From Ampullaceana balthica (Eukaryota; Mollusca; Gastropoda; Lymnaeidae), in contig CALYLW010000017.1 of NCBI GenBank assembly GCA_944989445.1, positions 506,001-570,000 on the forward strand: a DNA stretch of 64,000 nt. Reading direction: 5' to 3'. The notes under the pieces are model-generated. The model did no database searches. It saw only the letters and a list, made by a program, of their open reading frames with translations, and had not been told where the DNA came from. Both the position numbers and the translations under genes were made by a program. Shown in pieces: positions 1 through 14,200 of the stretch. Numbering within the stretch: the stretch's first letter is position 1; each line of letters begins with the position of its first letter.

Positions 1-6
1 GCAGCA

Positions 7-497
7 TTGAGCAAATTAAAGCACACCTGGCAAAGTAAGAAGCTCTCCCTGAGATCAAAGATCCGGCTAATGCGCTCTCTAGCGATGTCAGTCTTTTTGT
101 ACGGTTGTGAGGCTTGGACGCTCACTGCAGACCTCCAAAGAAGAATAAATGCGCTAGAGATGAGATGTTTCAGAAAGATATTGAACATCTCCTACACAGC
201 GCACATCTCAAATGAAGCGGTCCGCAACAAAATAAGTACTGTCATTGCCCCTACGAGGACCTACTCACATCAATTAAGAAGAGGAAATTACGATGGTACG
301 GACACGTGACAAGAACTGGAGGTCTCGCAAAAACCATATTACAAGGCACAGTCCAGGGAGGAAGGAAAAGAGGCAGACAAAAGAAGAGATGGGAGGACAA
401 TATCAAAGAGTGGACCGGCCTGTCATTCAGCGACTCTCAAAGGGCAGCACAGGACCGTGACAAATGGCGTGTGTTAGTGTGCAGTTCACGATGGTGA
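7..497 (+). pseudogene. Non-LTR retrotransposon, C-terminal end of reverse transcriptase ORF, frameshifted
   Basis: Two overlapping reading frames (7-309 and 306-497) together read like the region after the reverse-transcriptase core of invertebrate LINEs. Recognisable pieces are FLYGCEAWTLTADLQRRINA, then in the second frame TRTGGLAKTILQGTVQGG, a basic stretch and RWEDNIKEWTGLSF. The frame changes between about 255 and 306, so the copy is broken. The 5' part (endonuclease and RT palm) lies outside the window or is lost. The family is inferred from protein style; the clade (RTE-, CR1- or Jockey-like) cannot be fixed from this fragment. It is antisense to TAF6L and lies beyond its last recognised exon. 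Confidence 0.75.
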
Positions 498-1135
498 CCC
501 AACGACCCAACAATGGGTTAAGGGATAGTTCAAGTTCAATTTATGTTCAAATGGCTGGTTGTGAAAGTATTTTAATGGTTGGTTTATGTTTCCTAACTCT
601 ACATCTATATTTAATCCGGAAACAAAATAGCTGTTGAAATTTCTCTGATAGGCTAAATAACAGCGGTCTTAGCAGTTGCCGAGTTGGATCAAAGAATACG
701 TGGGCACCATTTAAATCCTGGTCATAGCTTCCGGATCTGTTTTTTAAATTTTGAAAAAATATTTATATACCTTTATAAAAATTAAATTTAACACAAAATT
801 AACAACCAGAAAAAATGTGAGTAGAACTAACAGAACAAAGAAAATGGAATGAATTACAAATATAAACAGTGAATGAAGAAAAATTATGAACATAGCAAAC
901 CTCATTGCCTTTTATTCTGTTAAAAAAGGAAAAAGTGATTTTAAATGAAAGGGCCTGAAGGACTGCAATACTTTATTTAGTGGTAAAAGATTGCAGTAAG
1001 AGTGATTAACTATTTTATTTGAAACTTAGGATCCAAGTGTCTCATGTTTTTCAAATTTTTTTTTCCATCGAGAAGAATTAGTATCTTCAGTCTATAATTC
1101 TATTGAAATGACCAATCAACCTTAACTATATTGAG

Positions 1136-1920
1136 CAGAGGTTCTTTAACTTTTTCAGTCCTAGAACCCCCTTACAAGGCGAATAGTTTTCAGGCCCCAC
1201 CCCTCTCATGCGGCCTGTTTTCAAACCCAAATTTGATAACATTGCCGTAAGCATATAGTCTGAACTTCTTGTATCTGTAATCAACTCTTTAAATTAAATT
1301 GTTGGCCATGAGATGTAAACCTATACATAAATATAACTACTACAACATTAGTTAATATTTCATACAACACACCACAATACAGTTATATAACCTTGTTAGT
1401 TAAATAATAATGAGTATGACTATTAGTGGTGAAAACTGAGTAATTAACATTTAAATGAAATATACCTTAATACCCACCATCACTTTCTCTCCAACAAAGC
1501 CTCAGTCGTCATATATAAGTATTTTCTATAATATTAATTAATTAATATTATCAAAGTAAATCACGAATTTTAACTTTTTATTTTTTGTCAACTGGTTTAA
1601 TTTATGTAAACAAACCATCCAGTAAAATGCAAATAACCAATCTCATCGCTTGAGCCGAAGATAATATGGCCATGATAGTTTCCGTGTGCATTTTCAACAT
1701 ATGCTGAACGATGAGCTAACGAGTATCCTAATACCTAAATGTAGAATTATAAGTTATCAAATCTAATGATGGGTGCGTTGATTGATCATTATTTGCATGT
1801 TTGCAGGATCTGATCAAATAAAACAAAGAAACTGTCGTCTGAGGGGAAATTATTAAAGTAACTCCCGACACCTTTTGCCAACCCCCCAGTGTTCCACGGA
1901 CCACAGTTTGAGAGCATCTG
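1136..1920. mobile_element. hAT-like non-autonomous DNA element
   Basis: The left end CAGAGGTTCTTTAAC and the reverse complement of the right end, CAGATGCTCTCAAAC, form an imperfect 15-bp terminal inverted repeat of the CAG-GGTTCT type common in hAT elements. The 8 bp on each side (atattgag at 1128-1135, ataatcag at 1921-1928) match at 6 of 8 positions, consistent with a decayed 8-bp hAT target duplication. There is no transposase ORF inside. It lies between the LINE fragment and the last recognised TAF6L exon. Confidence 0.6.
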
Positions 1921-2036
1921 ATAATCAGGACTGAATTGAATCTATGTCCCTTGAGGAGGCCTCAAAGAAAGCTGATTGTCCACTCTCAGAGATCCTTCAC
2001 ATTTGAGAAAATTGTTAAAACAGCATTAATCCTCAC

Positions 2037-2207
2037 CTGCAATTTTATTTGTTCCATCAAATTGTCCAGGAGCTGTTCTCCACTTTTTCCGGAGTTTTGG
2101 TCTCCGAGACTGACCAACACTTCCTTTTTTTGTGGCTTAAAGACATGATTAGTTTCAACGATAGGCAGGCAGTGTGCCAGGCTGTCACCAAAGTATTCAT
2201 AAAGTTC
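2037..2207 (-). CDS. TAF6L: TAF6L coding exon 12, last one recognised
   Basis: 171 nt, starting in phase 0. Encodes ELYEYFGDSLAHCLPIVETN and continues to LMEQIKLQ. The donor CAG|GTGAGG looks real, so further exons are expected to the left, most likely outside the window. Alternatively, reading through adds 16 codons to a TGA near 1986. I saw no convincing further exon in 1-2036. Confidence 0.82.
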
Positions 2208-5200
2208 CTGGCAAAAGGCAACAAAATTAATATAAAACTGCCAGACTGGATTATTTTCAAATTATTTTTGATGAATGTTTTTCTATTTGTTAAGTCAACA
2301 TACTATTTTTAATATAATTAAACATTTAGAATGAGAAAGGAAAAAAATCAATAAAACTAAGGATCAATTGAATCCTTTTTTCTCAACGCCCATACTCATC
2401 AACAAAATGGCGACAATAAAAATTACTATTAGAATTTTTTCCCAAAGCTGACTTATATTAGCAGCTGCATGTAATATAACTGGCCACCATTTTTTTTACA
2501 TTTTCCTTCCAGTGGAGTCGTTCCAGCAGACTATTTACAATGCAAAGCTGTGAAACTGAATCCAGTACCAAATGTCCATCAAAAACTATATTACATTATT
2601 TAACAAAAAAGTCATTCTTACTGCATAAATATCTTTGGTATTCTTTGCCTCATGGCTGTTGTGAGCTGAGCTCTTGGTTGGATTAGAGACAATTCCTTGT
2701 TCATCACTATATGTTTCATTGAGCATCTCACAAACCTCTTCTCTCTCTTTTTGGTTCAGGGCTAAGTCTTGGAACCTTCGTATATGCCTGCGTATAACTT
2801 TCTCTGCAGCCAGCTAAAAAAAAACCAAACATTAGTAAAGCATATTAGAAAACATTCTTTCCAAAGTTATAAAATTTATATCAACATTCTTCATTCTCAA
2901 AAGTAGATTTTTATATATAAGTTTATAATATCCATAAAAATTAGCTCAATCATTTTTCTAAACTAGATTTAAAACACCGAAGTATTTTTCGTACAGAAAA
3001 GAAAATGTCATGTTAGATTTTTAGTTTCAAATAAATATGGTCCTACTGGTAATTAAATTTCTTTTCTAAGCTTGTAAGTTTATATTTCATGTTTAAATGA
3101 ATTCAATAAGCCTAGGATTTATTCTTATTTTTATTATAATTCTAATCTAACTTATATTTGCTTTTTATGTGTCATTCTTCTTTTTTAATTAGTGTCCAAA
3201 ATCAATATTCTCATCATTATGGCTCCTTTCTTCTGAAAATGAATTTTAACTCGCAAATATGTTAAATTCCTCCAAATGCCATCTCATATGTTCAATTTTG
3301 AGTTTAAATGATAAAATGTTTACAACATGACAATATTTATTTACTTATGGACTTAATCTAAGAAGGGTTCACTGATTGCTCATGACTGATTGCTCATGAC
3401 TGATTGGCCACAAAAGAGTTTGGTTTAGTTTGTAGTAATCAAACAGCATAGTGGATCTGTATGTCCTGGGTCAGTCTGTGCAAGGACACTCCCAATTTCT
3501 GGGATAGGCCCTCAAACAGAAATCTCAAGAATAAAAAAATGCCTCAAGGGTTGCTATGTTGTAACTAGGTAGCAGTGTGAACAAAGAGGAAAGCAGTTTC
3601 TGAGTCTGGGTCAACCAGAGGAGGAAATTGCGTGCTAGTTTTATAGAGTTTTAGTTTTATAGAAGAAACACCTGCACCATTAAGGGACTAGATTAGCGTA
3701 CTACTGCAAAGTCAACACCTCTCAGAAGAAAAGGTTTATATTATTATGTATCTTCAAGAATAACATAAGCTGCCATTTTTTAAATAGGCACCCACCCTGA
3801 GTGCCCCATAGACTTTGTATGAGTCTGCTTTGTTGACAGAATTTTCAGATGTCTTATCCTCTGTTGCTGACTTGAGATGGGGCCAGTACACTGGGAGGTG
3901 AGGGAGAATCACATCTTCTATTGCCTGAGAGATTTTTAAAAAAAAAGTATTTGTTACAAAATCAGCATCCATTTTAATTTCTAGTCATTTCACCCCCCAA
4001 CAAAACTGGATGGGTGGCATGAGGTAATCATTGTTAATGATCAAGTGTCAAAAGTAAATTAGACAATAATGACGTTGTAAAGGCAATATATAAGTCAGGC
4101 TTGAGAGGCAATCTCAATGATTTCCAAATTTCAACACCAAATAATAGCCTTCACTGGCAGACTGCATGGTGGTAAAATTAAAATGTTCTTTTTCTGAGAA
4201 CCTTTAAACCTGCTATCATCCATAAAAGTTGACTTAATTAAATGTTATGCTCTAACCTCATTTATGTGCATTTCAATGATTTCGTGCACATTCATTTAAG
4301 GGAGGCGTTATATGGAGATATCTCCGAACAACGCCCGGTGTTATACGGAGATTTCTCCCAATAACGCCCGGCGTTATAAGGGGATTTCTTTTTTAAAAAA
4401 CAAACAAAATTTCAGTTCTAATTTAGTATATATGTACCTATCATAGCTTAAAATTTATTTCAAAAAGATTTATGATTTTAAAATTAATTTGGTAAAAGCA
4501 AAGAGAATGGTGCGCTCGATAAATCATATTTTTGGTTGTTATATTTGTTTTTTTTTCTATTTTAATTTAAAAAATAGACAACTAAACCTAACCCAGATCC
4601 TAAAACTGAAACTACAACCTTAAATACTCAATCAAAACTCCACTTGACACTTAGAATTCAAGAATCTAATGCCCTAACCCTGAGACCACAGAAGCTCATG
4701 AATGGTATACATTTAAAAAAATCGTATATCAAATCGGCAAGTTGTCACATGACCAGCCAAAAACATTTGCGTATGACGCTAAGAATCATGGGAAATATCT
4801 GTCTATAATGCCCAGCATTATACGGAGATATCTCCGAATAATCACTTCGTTCATTAAACTTGCTATGAGCATATGGATATGCGTATCAAGGTTAATTGGT
4901 AATAATGTACATTTCTAAGGATTAAAAATATTTGACATGTTGAATGTTCTTTGCAGCTAAAGGAGAACAGTTCATTTATTGTTCCTTTTTGAAACTACGA
5001 AATCTTCTCATCTAAATTGCGTGTATTTATTATAAGATATATATTATATAATTAATTGTCAAACTTTTTAAATGCAGGCTAGTTGATTGTGGATGACTAC
5101 AAGCCTTACTAGTCAAGGTCTGTGTTACATATTATTCATCTTGTCATTTTCTTTTGATTTTAGAGTGAGCTTTTAAAGCAACTTTGATGTGGAAACGCTA

Positions 5201-8200
5201 ATTACATCCATAATTTACACAAGGAAATTTTTTTTATCTACCGGCCCCTTCACTTCTGTTGTACCCATACATTTTTCAACACACTATTAATATACAAGGC
5301 CATAAACGAGCTCTGTTTGCCCTGTTACTGAAACAGAACAGTCAAAAGAGAAAGCTCAGCCATGGGTCTAAGAAATAATCAAGACCTAATACAATTGGCG
5401 ACGGATAGTCGTAAATGGAAATCCATGACTTCTGCCCAATGTGCCGTCATCGGCGCGAGAGGAATAACTAACTAACTAACTAACTTTGCCATACCCCATT
5501 TTTAAAGTCATTTTATGAATAGACAATTATGGTGTCCCACTATTCCCAATCAAGTTGCAGTGCTTGATAGATCTTCCAGGACCTTGTAATCATTTCTATT
5601 GTCTATCATGTACAACATTACAAATGTATCTTACAATGTATGCCATAAATGTCTCATACTATTTCACTTGTTGAAGTTACCTCAGCCAGTTTATGCTGAA
5701 ACAATCCCTGTTAATGTCCTTCTACCCTCTTCCTATCGTCTATAAACTTTCTTACCAACTTTTGTTCTATTAACTTTTATTTGCTGTCTTTGCTAAGTTT
5801 GACATTTTTATATTATTTTGCTTGTTTTCAGAAGAAATTTTTTGTGCGTTGTTGTCATGAGATCTTGGTGTTCAGCTGCCTGAAGTATTGATTTGCATGT
5901 TACCATTTTATCCAATTACAGTCGAACCCACTTACCTCGAGCTCGGTTAGCTCGACCACCCCACTAACTCGACGTTTTTTATTGGAACCGCCAAATTCTC
6001 TCTTTGTCTTAGCATTTTTTCATCGGCTAATTCGATTTTTGTAAGTCGCCGAAACCTAGTACCTCGAGCACAAAAGAGGGCCAAATTTGCAACTTAACTT
6101 GGTTAGCTCGATCCCCATGACCAATCGCCAGCTTTTGAAAATGTTAGCTATGATTTTTTTATAACCAAGGGAAGGGACCAATTTTCTGCCTCACCAGGGT
6201 CTGCTGGTGACGTCACAGCCCGCTTGCTCAGCGCTGTTACTTCTGGTACTATGCTTCGGTAACTAAGCGAATACATTTTTTAAAAAAAAATCAGTCACTA
6301 GCGAACTCCACAAACACTCTATATTTATAGACCAGAATATTATTATTATTAAGAAAACGCTTTGATTTTGATGTCACGTTCGCTCGCGTGTTGGCTCTGG
6401 TATTCTGCCGTAACACAACATAAAATTAACTCCGGGTAATAAGCTAATATACCGACTAAGTCCTGATAAAACGGAGTAAACAGTCATAATAAGATGGAAT
6501 TTATTTAAATACCATATTATGTTTCACTCGTCAACTTGCCAGAATTATTGAATTTCGCCGCGCACACGACGATCCCCCCCCACCCAATAGGGTGGGGTTT
6601 AGGTGGGGTTGAGCTACACTGGCCATTTACCAAGGCATGCTCTGACTCAATTTAAAAAGAAAAATGTTCCTTCCCCCCAACCCACTGTAGATGTATAACA
6701 GTGGGGGAGGGGAGGGAAAGTGTCTCTTCTCACGGTCTTGTATTGGTATGTCAAAGCAAGAGGCTTCCTTTTATATAAACATCAGAGACCTGTCTAGCCT
6801 TCTAGCCTCCCCCCCCCACCCTCATTATCCCTAACTAGAAAACTCAGTAACTTGTCCCCGTCCCTTTGAATTCACTTAGAGCGCTGTAGTAATAGTCGTG
6901 ACCTTTGACCTTACAGTGCCTCGACAACTAAGCAAATTAAAATTTAAGCATTCCTTAGCCGTAGACGAAGTAGACTAAAAGTGATGACGTGTATATTATT
7001 TAGATACCGGAATAGGGAGAAAGCGATTTGAAGTCACCGTCGCTAACACAACAAAAACGAACTCCGGGGTAAAAAGCTATTACGGGCTTATTGAAGTTGC
7101 AGCTGAATAAATTATTTAAATTCCGAAGTTAAAACTTAAATAAATAAGCCTAAACATTTTTAAAGATGAGTGTAAGCGGTCGTTCGATAGTTGTAACTAC
7201 GGTAAACACTAGTCCTAGCGTAATGGTATTCAATTATTAACAAATTGAAACAATATTTGCGACTTTTTTCCACATGCGCAGAACGATGCGCGAACGACTA
7301 TCTGAAGTACCTACAAATATATTTAAAATATATTTATTTGAATATAGATTATTTTCCTTGGTCCTTATACAAATAAATGCCTTGGTATTTATTAGTAGTA
7401 AACTTACACTAAGATTATGACTTTAATTATAATTACATCCTTAGTATTAGTAGTAAATAGCATGAAATAATAAAGTTCAAGGACGAACGAGCAAATGAAC
7501 TAAAACTAGAGCCTCAGTCAGAGCCGAGTCACTAATTCATTTACATAAATCATACTCGCAAGGACGTTCCATTTCGCATAATATAATATATCACATAATT
7601 TAACATTATATTGATATTTCTTATATTCCGATACGATTCTGATTAATCGTCCCATCACTAATTAACGCACAACACGTATATAAAGAAATTTCAAGCGCAT
7701 GTTAATATTTTGCCGCCATATTGGTTTTCGTTTTAACTCGATCATCGGTTATCTCGATGCCATTCTTCATACCCCAACGCCGTCGACTTAACCGGTTTCG
7801 ACTGTACTTAGTTTGAACTACAATTATATAACATAGCCAGAATGTGAGGATTGTTTAAAATATGAAGTACATGTGATTGATGCTATGGTTTTTACAGCAG
7901 CGATTATTCTGTCTGTACTTTTTTGTCTATCTTTTTTAAGAGGTTTAACGATGTAGCCGTTTTTAATAAGTTTGTTTTGAGAAATGTCTTTAAGTACAAT
8001 TTTCAATATTCCCATTAAGCAGGTGAATCTTTCCAGTTATCATTAAATATTTATTTCTGTACAATGTGTTTTATTTCTCCATCTCGCAATCTTTTGACTA
8101 TTTTGATGTTGCTTGTTGAGACTTCTGTATCTTAAAACCAACACAGATGAAATGGACTTTCTGGCTTTTCACTTTTCCTAGAGAGTCCTGTATTGTCACA

Positions 8201-11200
8201 CTGTAAATTATCTTAAGTAAAAATCTGTATTCTATCACTGATGGCTCAAATCCCATGTAAAACTGGTGCAGTGTAGTCAAGTCATGAGATACCCACTAAG
8301 AGATACTGGGCAGCTTTTTAACAAGGTTGTTGAGTTTTTGCAGAGAAAACTGCATTTATATGAATAAAGAGAATTTACTTAAATTGTTATATGTTTAACA
8401 TATCTCTATAAAATATTAAATGTAATTTATTAAATATTAATATGGAAAATGGTAGTCTTGACTTAACATTGAATTTACAATAAAATACTAAGGTTTTGAC
8501 AGTACAAAGGCAAAGTCCCTAGCAAAGGGTCTGGCCCTCCCTCACACAATGTAACCAGCTGCCTCAAAAGTTTGAGTGCTCTTAGCCCTTTGACATTCAA
8601 TTAAACCATACCTTATGACCAAGGGCAATCAAAGTCATAATAGCTCCATAATGAGAGTAGAACGGTTTTGTTGAATCGTGTAGAACTTCTCTCAGGCACT
8701 TTAGGGTATTGAAGCGAAGATGGTTTTGTGGGCTGTTCCAGCGGCTGTGGAAAAAAATAGGGTAATCATCTTGATATGTGAGTAGCAAGAACTAAGCAAA
8801 GAATTGTTAAGTTGCATACAGTGTTTAAATTTTTTTTACAGATTATTTGGTTCCAGTATAATTACAAAATGACTTAGGAAAGAAGAAGTCCTAATATCCT
8901 CACTTAGTAAATGAAGTAGTGATACTAATGTGAAGTTAAAATCGTCCTAAGATTAAAATATAGAATCATACCCTTAAGAATCATAAGGACATTGAACATC
9001 TACAAATTTGTCTAAATACAGGAGTTTTCAGACTAACTTACTTGACGATTTCTGCCAGAAGTCTGGCTGCATAGTCCCTCAATACCCAGTGGTCATTGAC
9101 AGAGTTAATAGAAGCAGCAAGTGGTTCCAGAACACAAAACTCCACGCCCTGGACTATGGTGGACAGCTGAGGAAGACACATAATAATAAATAATATTAAG
9201 CAAAACGGTAGGCCATTTGATGGACCCCCACAATAGTGATGATGTTCAGACAAAGCGGTGGTGTTTTGATAACAATTTAAGGATGCCATCATATTTTTTC
9301 TTTATTTTAAAACTTTCTTTTAAAATAAACTTTTACATAAAGCCCCAACTGATACCACTCAGAATGATTTTCTTACTCGGGCAAATGATTAAAAAATAAT
9401 GGGTTGCACAAAATAATAAATCCGTAAAATGTATGAACATTTACTAATCAACAAACAAACAAAAAATTCATCAGCTGACTCACATAAGGTTTGTGCATCA
9501 GGTACAGTGATCTGTTATGCAGCAATGCCCTGACTGTGTTTAACAAAGTTGTCAAAAGTCCAATGTCATGACTCATGTTCTTGATCTGAAAACAAAATGT
9601 AGAGGAGCTTCAAAAGATTAGCTTCTGATTTGATTTGCTATATGACTGTTACCAACTGCGGGTGTAAATCTTTACACTTCTAAATTAATTATAATTTCAT
9701 GGAACGAAACAAACATTTTTTTTATTAACTCAAATAAAATATATGTAAGTTTCATAAGATAAAATATAATATAGTATGGAACGAAACAAACATTTTTTTT
9801 ATTAACTCAAATAAAATATATGTAAGTTTCATAAGATAAAATATAATATAGTATGTTGGGGAAATTTTATATTTTAAATTATGAATTTCAGTGATGTTTC
9901 TATGATCTAGGATCTAGTCAAGGGAGTAGGAAAGGGTCAAAAGAGGGGAGCAGTTGGCCATAATCTGATTTTTTTTTCATGCTAGAGTATTGAATTTTTC
10001 TGTAAAAATCTTATGGAGTAATTTATAATATTATTGGAAAATGCATAATAAATTATCAAATTGCTTTTTAAAAAAAATCTGAGAATGCTGCCTTTCCATA
10101 ATAATCTATAAAATCAAATCATAAGCAGAATCTAATATTTTAACTTCAGAAATTTTTAAAAAACTTCAAGTAGGTTTGAGATTGTGGTAGCTAGTAAAAA
10201 ATGAAAATTTTATGAGCCACTGTATTCTAGTTTATAAGTTTTTATAATATACTGAACACAAAGGTTATTAATATTCCTCTCCTATTAAATCATCTGCTTC
10301 AGATTTTCTTTCTTTTATTCATCATTTCAATGTCTGTCTGAAGAACCCCAAACCAATGCTAATAATGTGAATGCCACACTCACCCCATTGATCACAAAAT
10401 TAACCAAGAATGGTAAAACAGGCACAAGATTTGGGTTAGTCTTTAGATCTTGAAGAGCTTTCTGAAAAAATGTGTAGAAAAGGGCACAGTTTAAACTTTA
10501 AAAAAATATATACATACAAATGAGCAGATTGTTAAATTATGAGCAGATTGTTAAATTATGAGCAGATTGTTAAATTATGAGCAGATTGTTAAATTATGAG
10601 CAGATTGTTAAATTATGAGAAGATTGTTAAATTATGAGCAGATTGTTAAATTATGAGCAGATTGTTAAATTATGAGCAGATTGTTAAATTATGAGAAGAT
10701 TGTTAAATTATGAGCAGATTGTTAAATTATGAGCAGATTGTTAAATTATGAGCAGATTGTTAAATTATGAGCAGATTGTTAAATTATGAGCAGATTGTTA
10801 AATTATGAGCAGATTGTTAAATTATGAGCAGATTGTTAAATTTGTTAATATGAAATTCTTAAGTGTTTAATTTTTTAATTTAAATAATTAATTTCTTAAA
10901 AATAAATAACTAATAAATCTGATTTAAAATATGCATGAAAACAATAGATTACTCCAGAAATAATATTATTCCAGAAATAAGCACCTTTTTAACATCAGCA
11001 CTGGTACTCAGCAAAGCTTTGGTCAGGCAGTTGTAATATTTTAAATGAACCGTTGACATTTCACGAGCACATTTTCCTAATAGGGAAGAAGAAAAAAAAG
11101 TTTGATGTTTAAACTATTTCTTTAATTACATGTAATATAATTCCATAACTTAAAAATGAATTAAAAATATTGAAGTCATTCCTATTAATGCCACTGACAC

Positions 11201-14200
11201 AAAGCCAATGAAAAAAAGCGTAAACATTTAATGTGTTCCAAATATTTGTTAGCAAAATGTATGCCCTAAGCAGGATTATCCAACCCCTTGAAACAGCATG
11301 GCATTGCTAACACTGACTAAATTGCAATTAAGCTAATAAATAAGGGATTTAAAAACCAGAAAGAGCAATAGGGGGAAGAGCGTAGTACCGAGGTTATATA
11401 GCTTATGGGAAGAGTCGGCGTGGTGAATTTTTAACATGTCAGTGAGAATAACACATTCATCCCATGTCGTGCGAGGGTCCCATATCCTTGAATAAACCTA
11501 TTCAAGACTGACTCTGCTGGGTGTGTTTGTGCAGGAGTCCCTAGGGGTGACAGACTGATCATCCACCCTCTTATGGTCGTGTCCCATTGAAATGCCTGGA
11601 GAAAGGACACTGTTTGTCTTCTGTAATCGATAGTAAGTGCTTTGAGACACGACACGACATGATAGTATCCTCCCCGTCTCTCCAAAGTATTTGGCGGAAC
11701 AACGCTTGAACACAATGATGTAGACCATGTAAATTTGAACACAAATTAAAAGCACTGAAAAAAATGCATCAGCGTAATGTTATAAGAAGTAACAAACCTT
11801 GAGAACTCGGATTGCCCCCTTGCGAGATCTTTATAACACCTTCCACAGCCAGCCAATGAGCTGAAAAAATAGGAACGTTTGTTAAAATTTCATCAGTTTA
11901 AGTACAAGAATGGTTAATAAAACAAACAAAAACCAAAATACAACAACAATCTCATCTATACGAGCTAACCTTTAATTGATGGCAGTCCTATTTGTTTGGG
12001 GACATAACTGCCTAAAGCAATATCCACAAGGTTTATTTCTGGGTCATCTACACAGTGCATATCTGTGTCTTTAATGTGCCTAAATGTTAGCGGATCTTGA
12101 GAGCCATGACCATGAACCGGCTGAAATAAATAATATAAATTAACTTTTAAGGTCACCAATTAAATTAAAATTCCCTAACATAAATGTATATACAGTGGAA
12201 CCCGGTATGTTGCAGGCCTTGGGAATTGCCAAACAGTATTAAGATTAAGGTTGTTAACGGTTAACCCGTCCTCAGATCAGGACCGGTCCCGTTTAATCAG
12301 GACCGGTTAACCGTAACTTTGGTATATGCTTATTATGCGAATTAATTTTTTGTTGTGTTACAGCAGAATACCAGAGCCAATACGCGAGCGACCGTGACAT
12401 CAAAGCGTTTTCTTGCTATTCCACTATTCTGGTCTATAAATAATATACACGTCACCACTATTAGTTTAGTTCACCTACGGCAAAGGAAAAATTAAATTTT
12501 TTTTTACTTTGCTTAGTTGTCGAGGCACTGTACGAGAGCTAACACACAGTGCGGGTATGATATGAACAACGGTCAAAGTCAAGGCCGCGATTGTTACTAT
12601 ATATATTAAGAGAGTCATTTGATAGACGCAGCAAAGATACCGGGCGATTAATCGGTCCTTAAATTTGAGTTCGGTCTTTTAGTGACAGTTTTCCTGCAAG
12701 TCAAAGGCATTTGACGTAAGATTACCACATTAATATAAAAACTGATATTTTCTTTTAAAAATGCGCTGGAAAGGGAGTACAGCTAGTGAACAATTTATTA
12801 TTTAAAAAAAAACTCTCTTAGTTGACGAAGCATAGTACAAGAACTAACACACAGTGCGATGTTAAAATGTGAACAACGGTCTAGGCCGCGAGTGTTACTA
12901 TTCAGCGCATGAGAGCTGAAAACAAGCGGGCTGTGACGTCACATGTTCTTTGAAGTCACCATCAGATGGTGCGAGGTGAAAATTTGATAATTGATACACA
13001 CTCTTTGTTGGTTCTAAAAAAAATAAGGAAATATACGGACTGGTCAGTAAAACTGCTTTTTTTAAATGTTTAACTAGTCCTTAAAACGAATTGACTTGAC
13101 AACATTTTATAACATGCCGTTTAAGACATAAAATTAAAAATTGAATATTAATCATTACAGTTAACATCTTTGTTCAGATGATTTTTTAAAAATAATTTTT
13201 TTTTAAAATTAATTTTTTTTTGTTTTTGTTTTGAATTTGCTATTTTGATGCCAGCGCCACAGATAGCTTAACACTAAGGGCGTCACATATCAGGCGCTTT
13301 GATGTCAAATCAGATGACGCAGGGCGAAAATAATATGCATTCTCTTGTTGGTTCACAAAACATAGTAAAAATACGGAGCAACGGTTAACCAGTCTTTTTT
13401 TTGAACGGTTAACGGGTCCTCAAAAACGAGCGGTCTTATCAACCTTGGTTAAGATAACCGATGATCGAAACAAGCGACAGCCAATAGGGGGCAATATTAT
13501 CAACATATTCTTTAAATCACAAGCATTCTACTAATCAAGTATATAAATTAGTAACTACTTTTGAACATTTAATTTTAGCTCATCAATATACATAATTTGC
13601 AATGTATGTCACGTCTCGTCTGTCCTGTCCGTGACACTACTAATTTTAGAAAGCAGCGCACTAAATTACTGCACCAAAAGTAACTCTTTTTGAACTTCCG
13701 AATAAAATTGTTCAATATGAAAATAAATGAATAAAATAAAAATAAATCAAATCTATGAAAGTTTTTTATTACATTATTTTTTAAATCTGATGTTTATTTT
13801 TTTTGAAAACTTCCGTCATTTTTGACGGGTAATACACTAGTGATTAAATAATTTAAAGAGTTTCAGCTTTTCCTGACCAATGTTTAAATATTTTTTAGCA
13901 CACCACTATCTTTTATGAATAAAACTCCGTGAACATAGTATTAAAAGTAGTAGAATCATAATAATGCGTTGAATGAATGGTTACAAATGACAACTTGTGA
14001 AACTTTTGTGCTTGAGATATTAGGGCTTGGCGACATAAAAGAATTGTTATAACTAATGAGAAAATGTTAAGACAAAGAGAGCATTTGATGGTTCCTTTCA
14101 AAAGCGTCAACTCAATAGAGTTGGCAAGTTAACCAAGGTCCAGATAAATGGGTTACATTGTATTTACTATGGAAATTATTCATGCTAAGATTTTAAAAAA

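Larger units (their letters stand above)
12193..14160. mobile_element. pogo-like TIR element, copy 3, with nested insertions
   Basis: Left end CAGTGGAACCCGGTA; inverted right end CAATGTAACCCATTTATCTG; both flanked by TA. Subterminal sequence such as ctcaatagagttggcaagtt matches the other copies. Another TIR element (12247-13446) and a small Helitron (13583-13840) have inserted into it. TAF6L intron 2. Confidence 0.55.

Noticed and set aside
10519..10841. CRISPR array
   Set aside because: Units are contiguous 19-bp repeats without spacers, in an animal intron.
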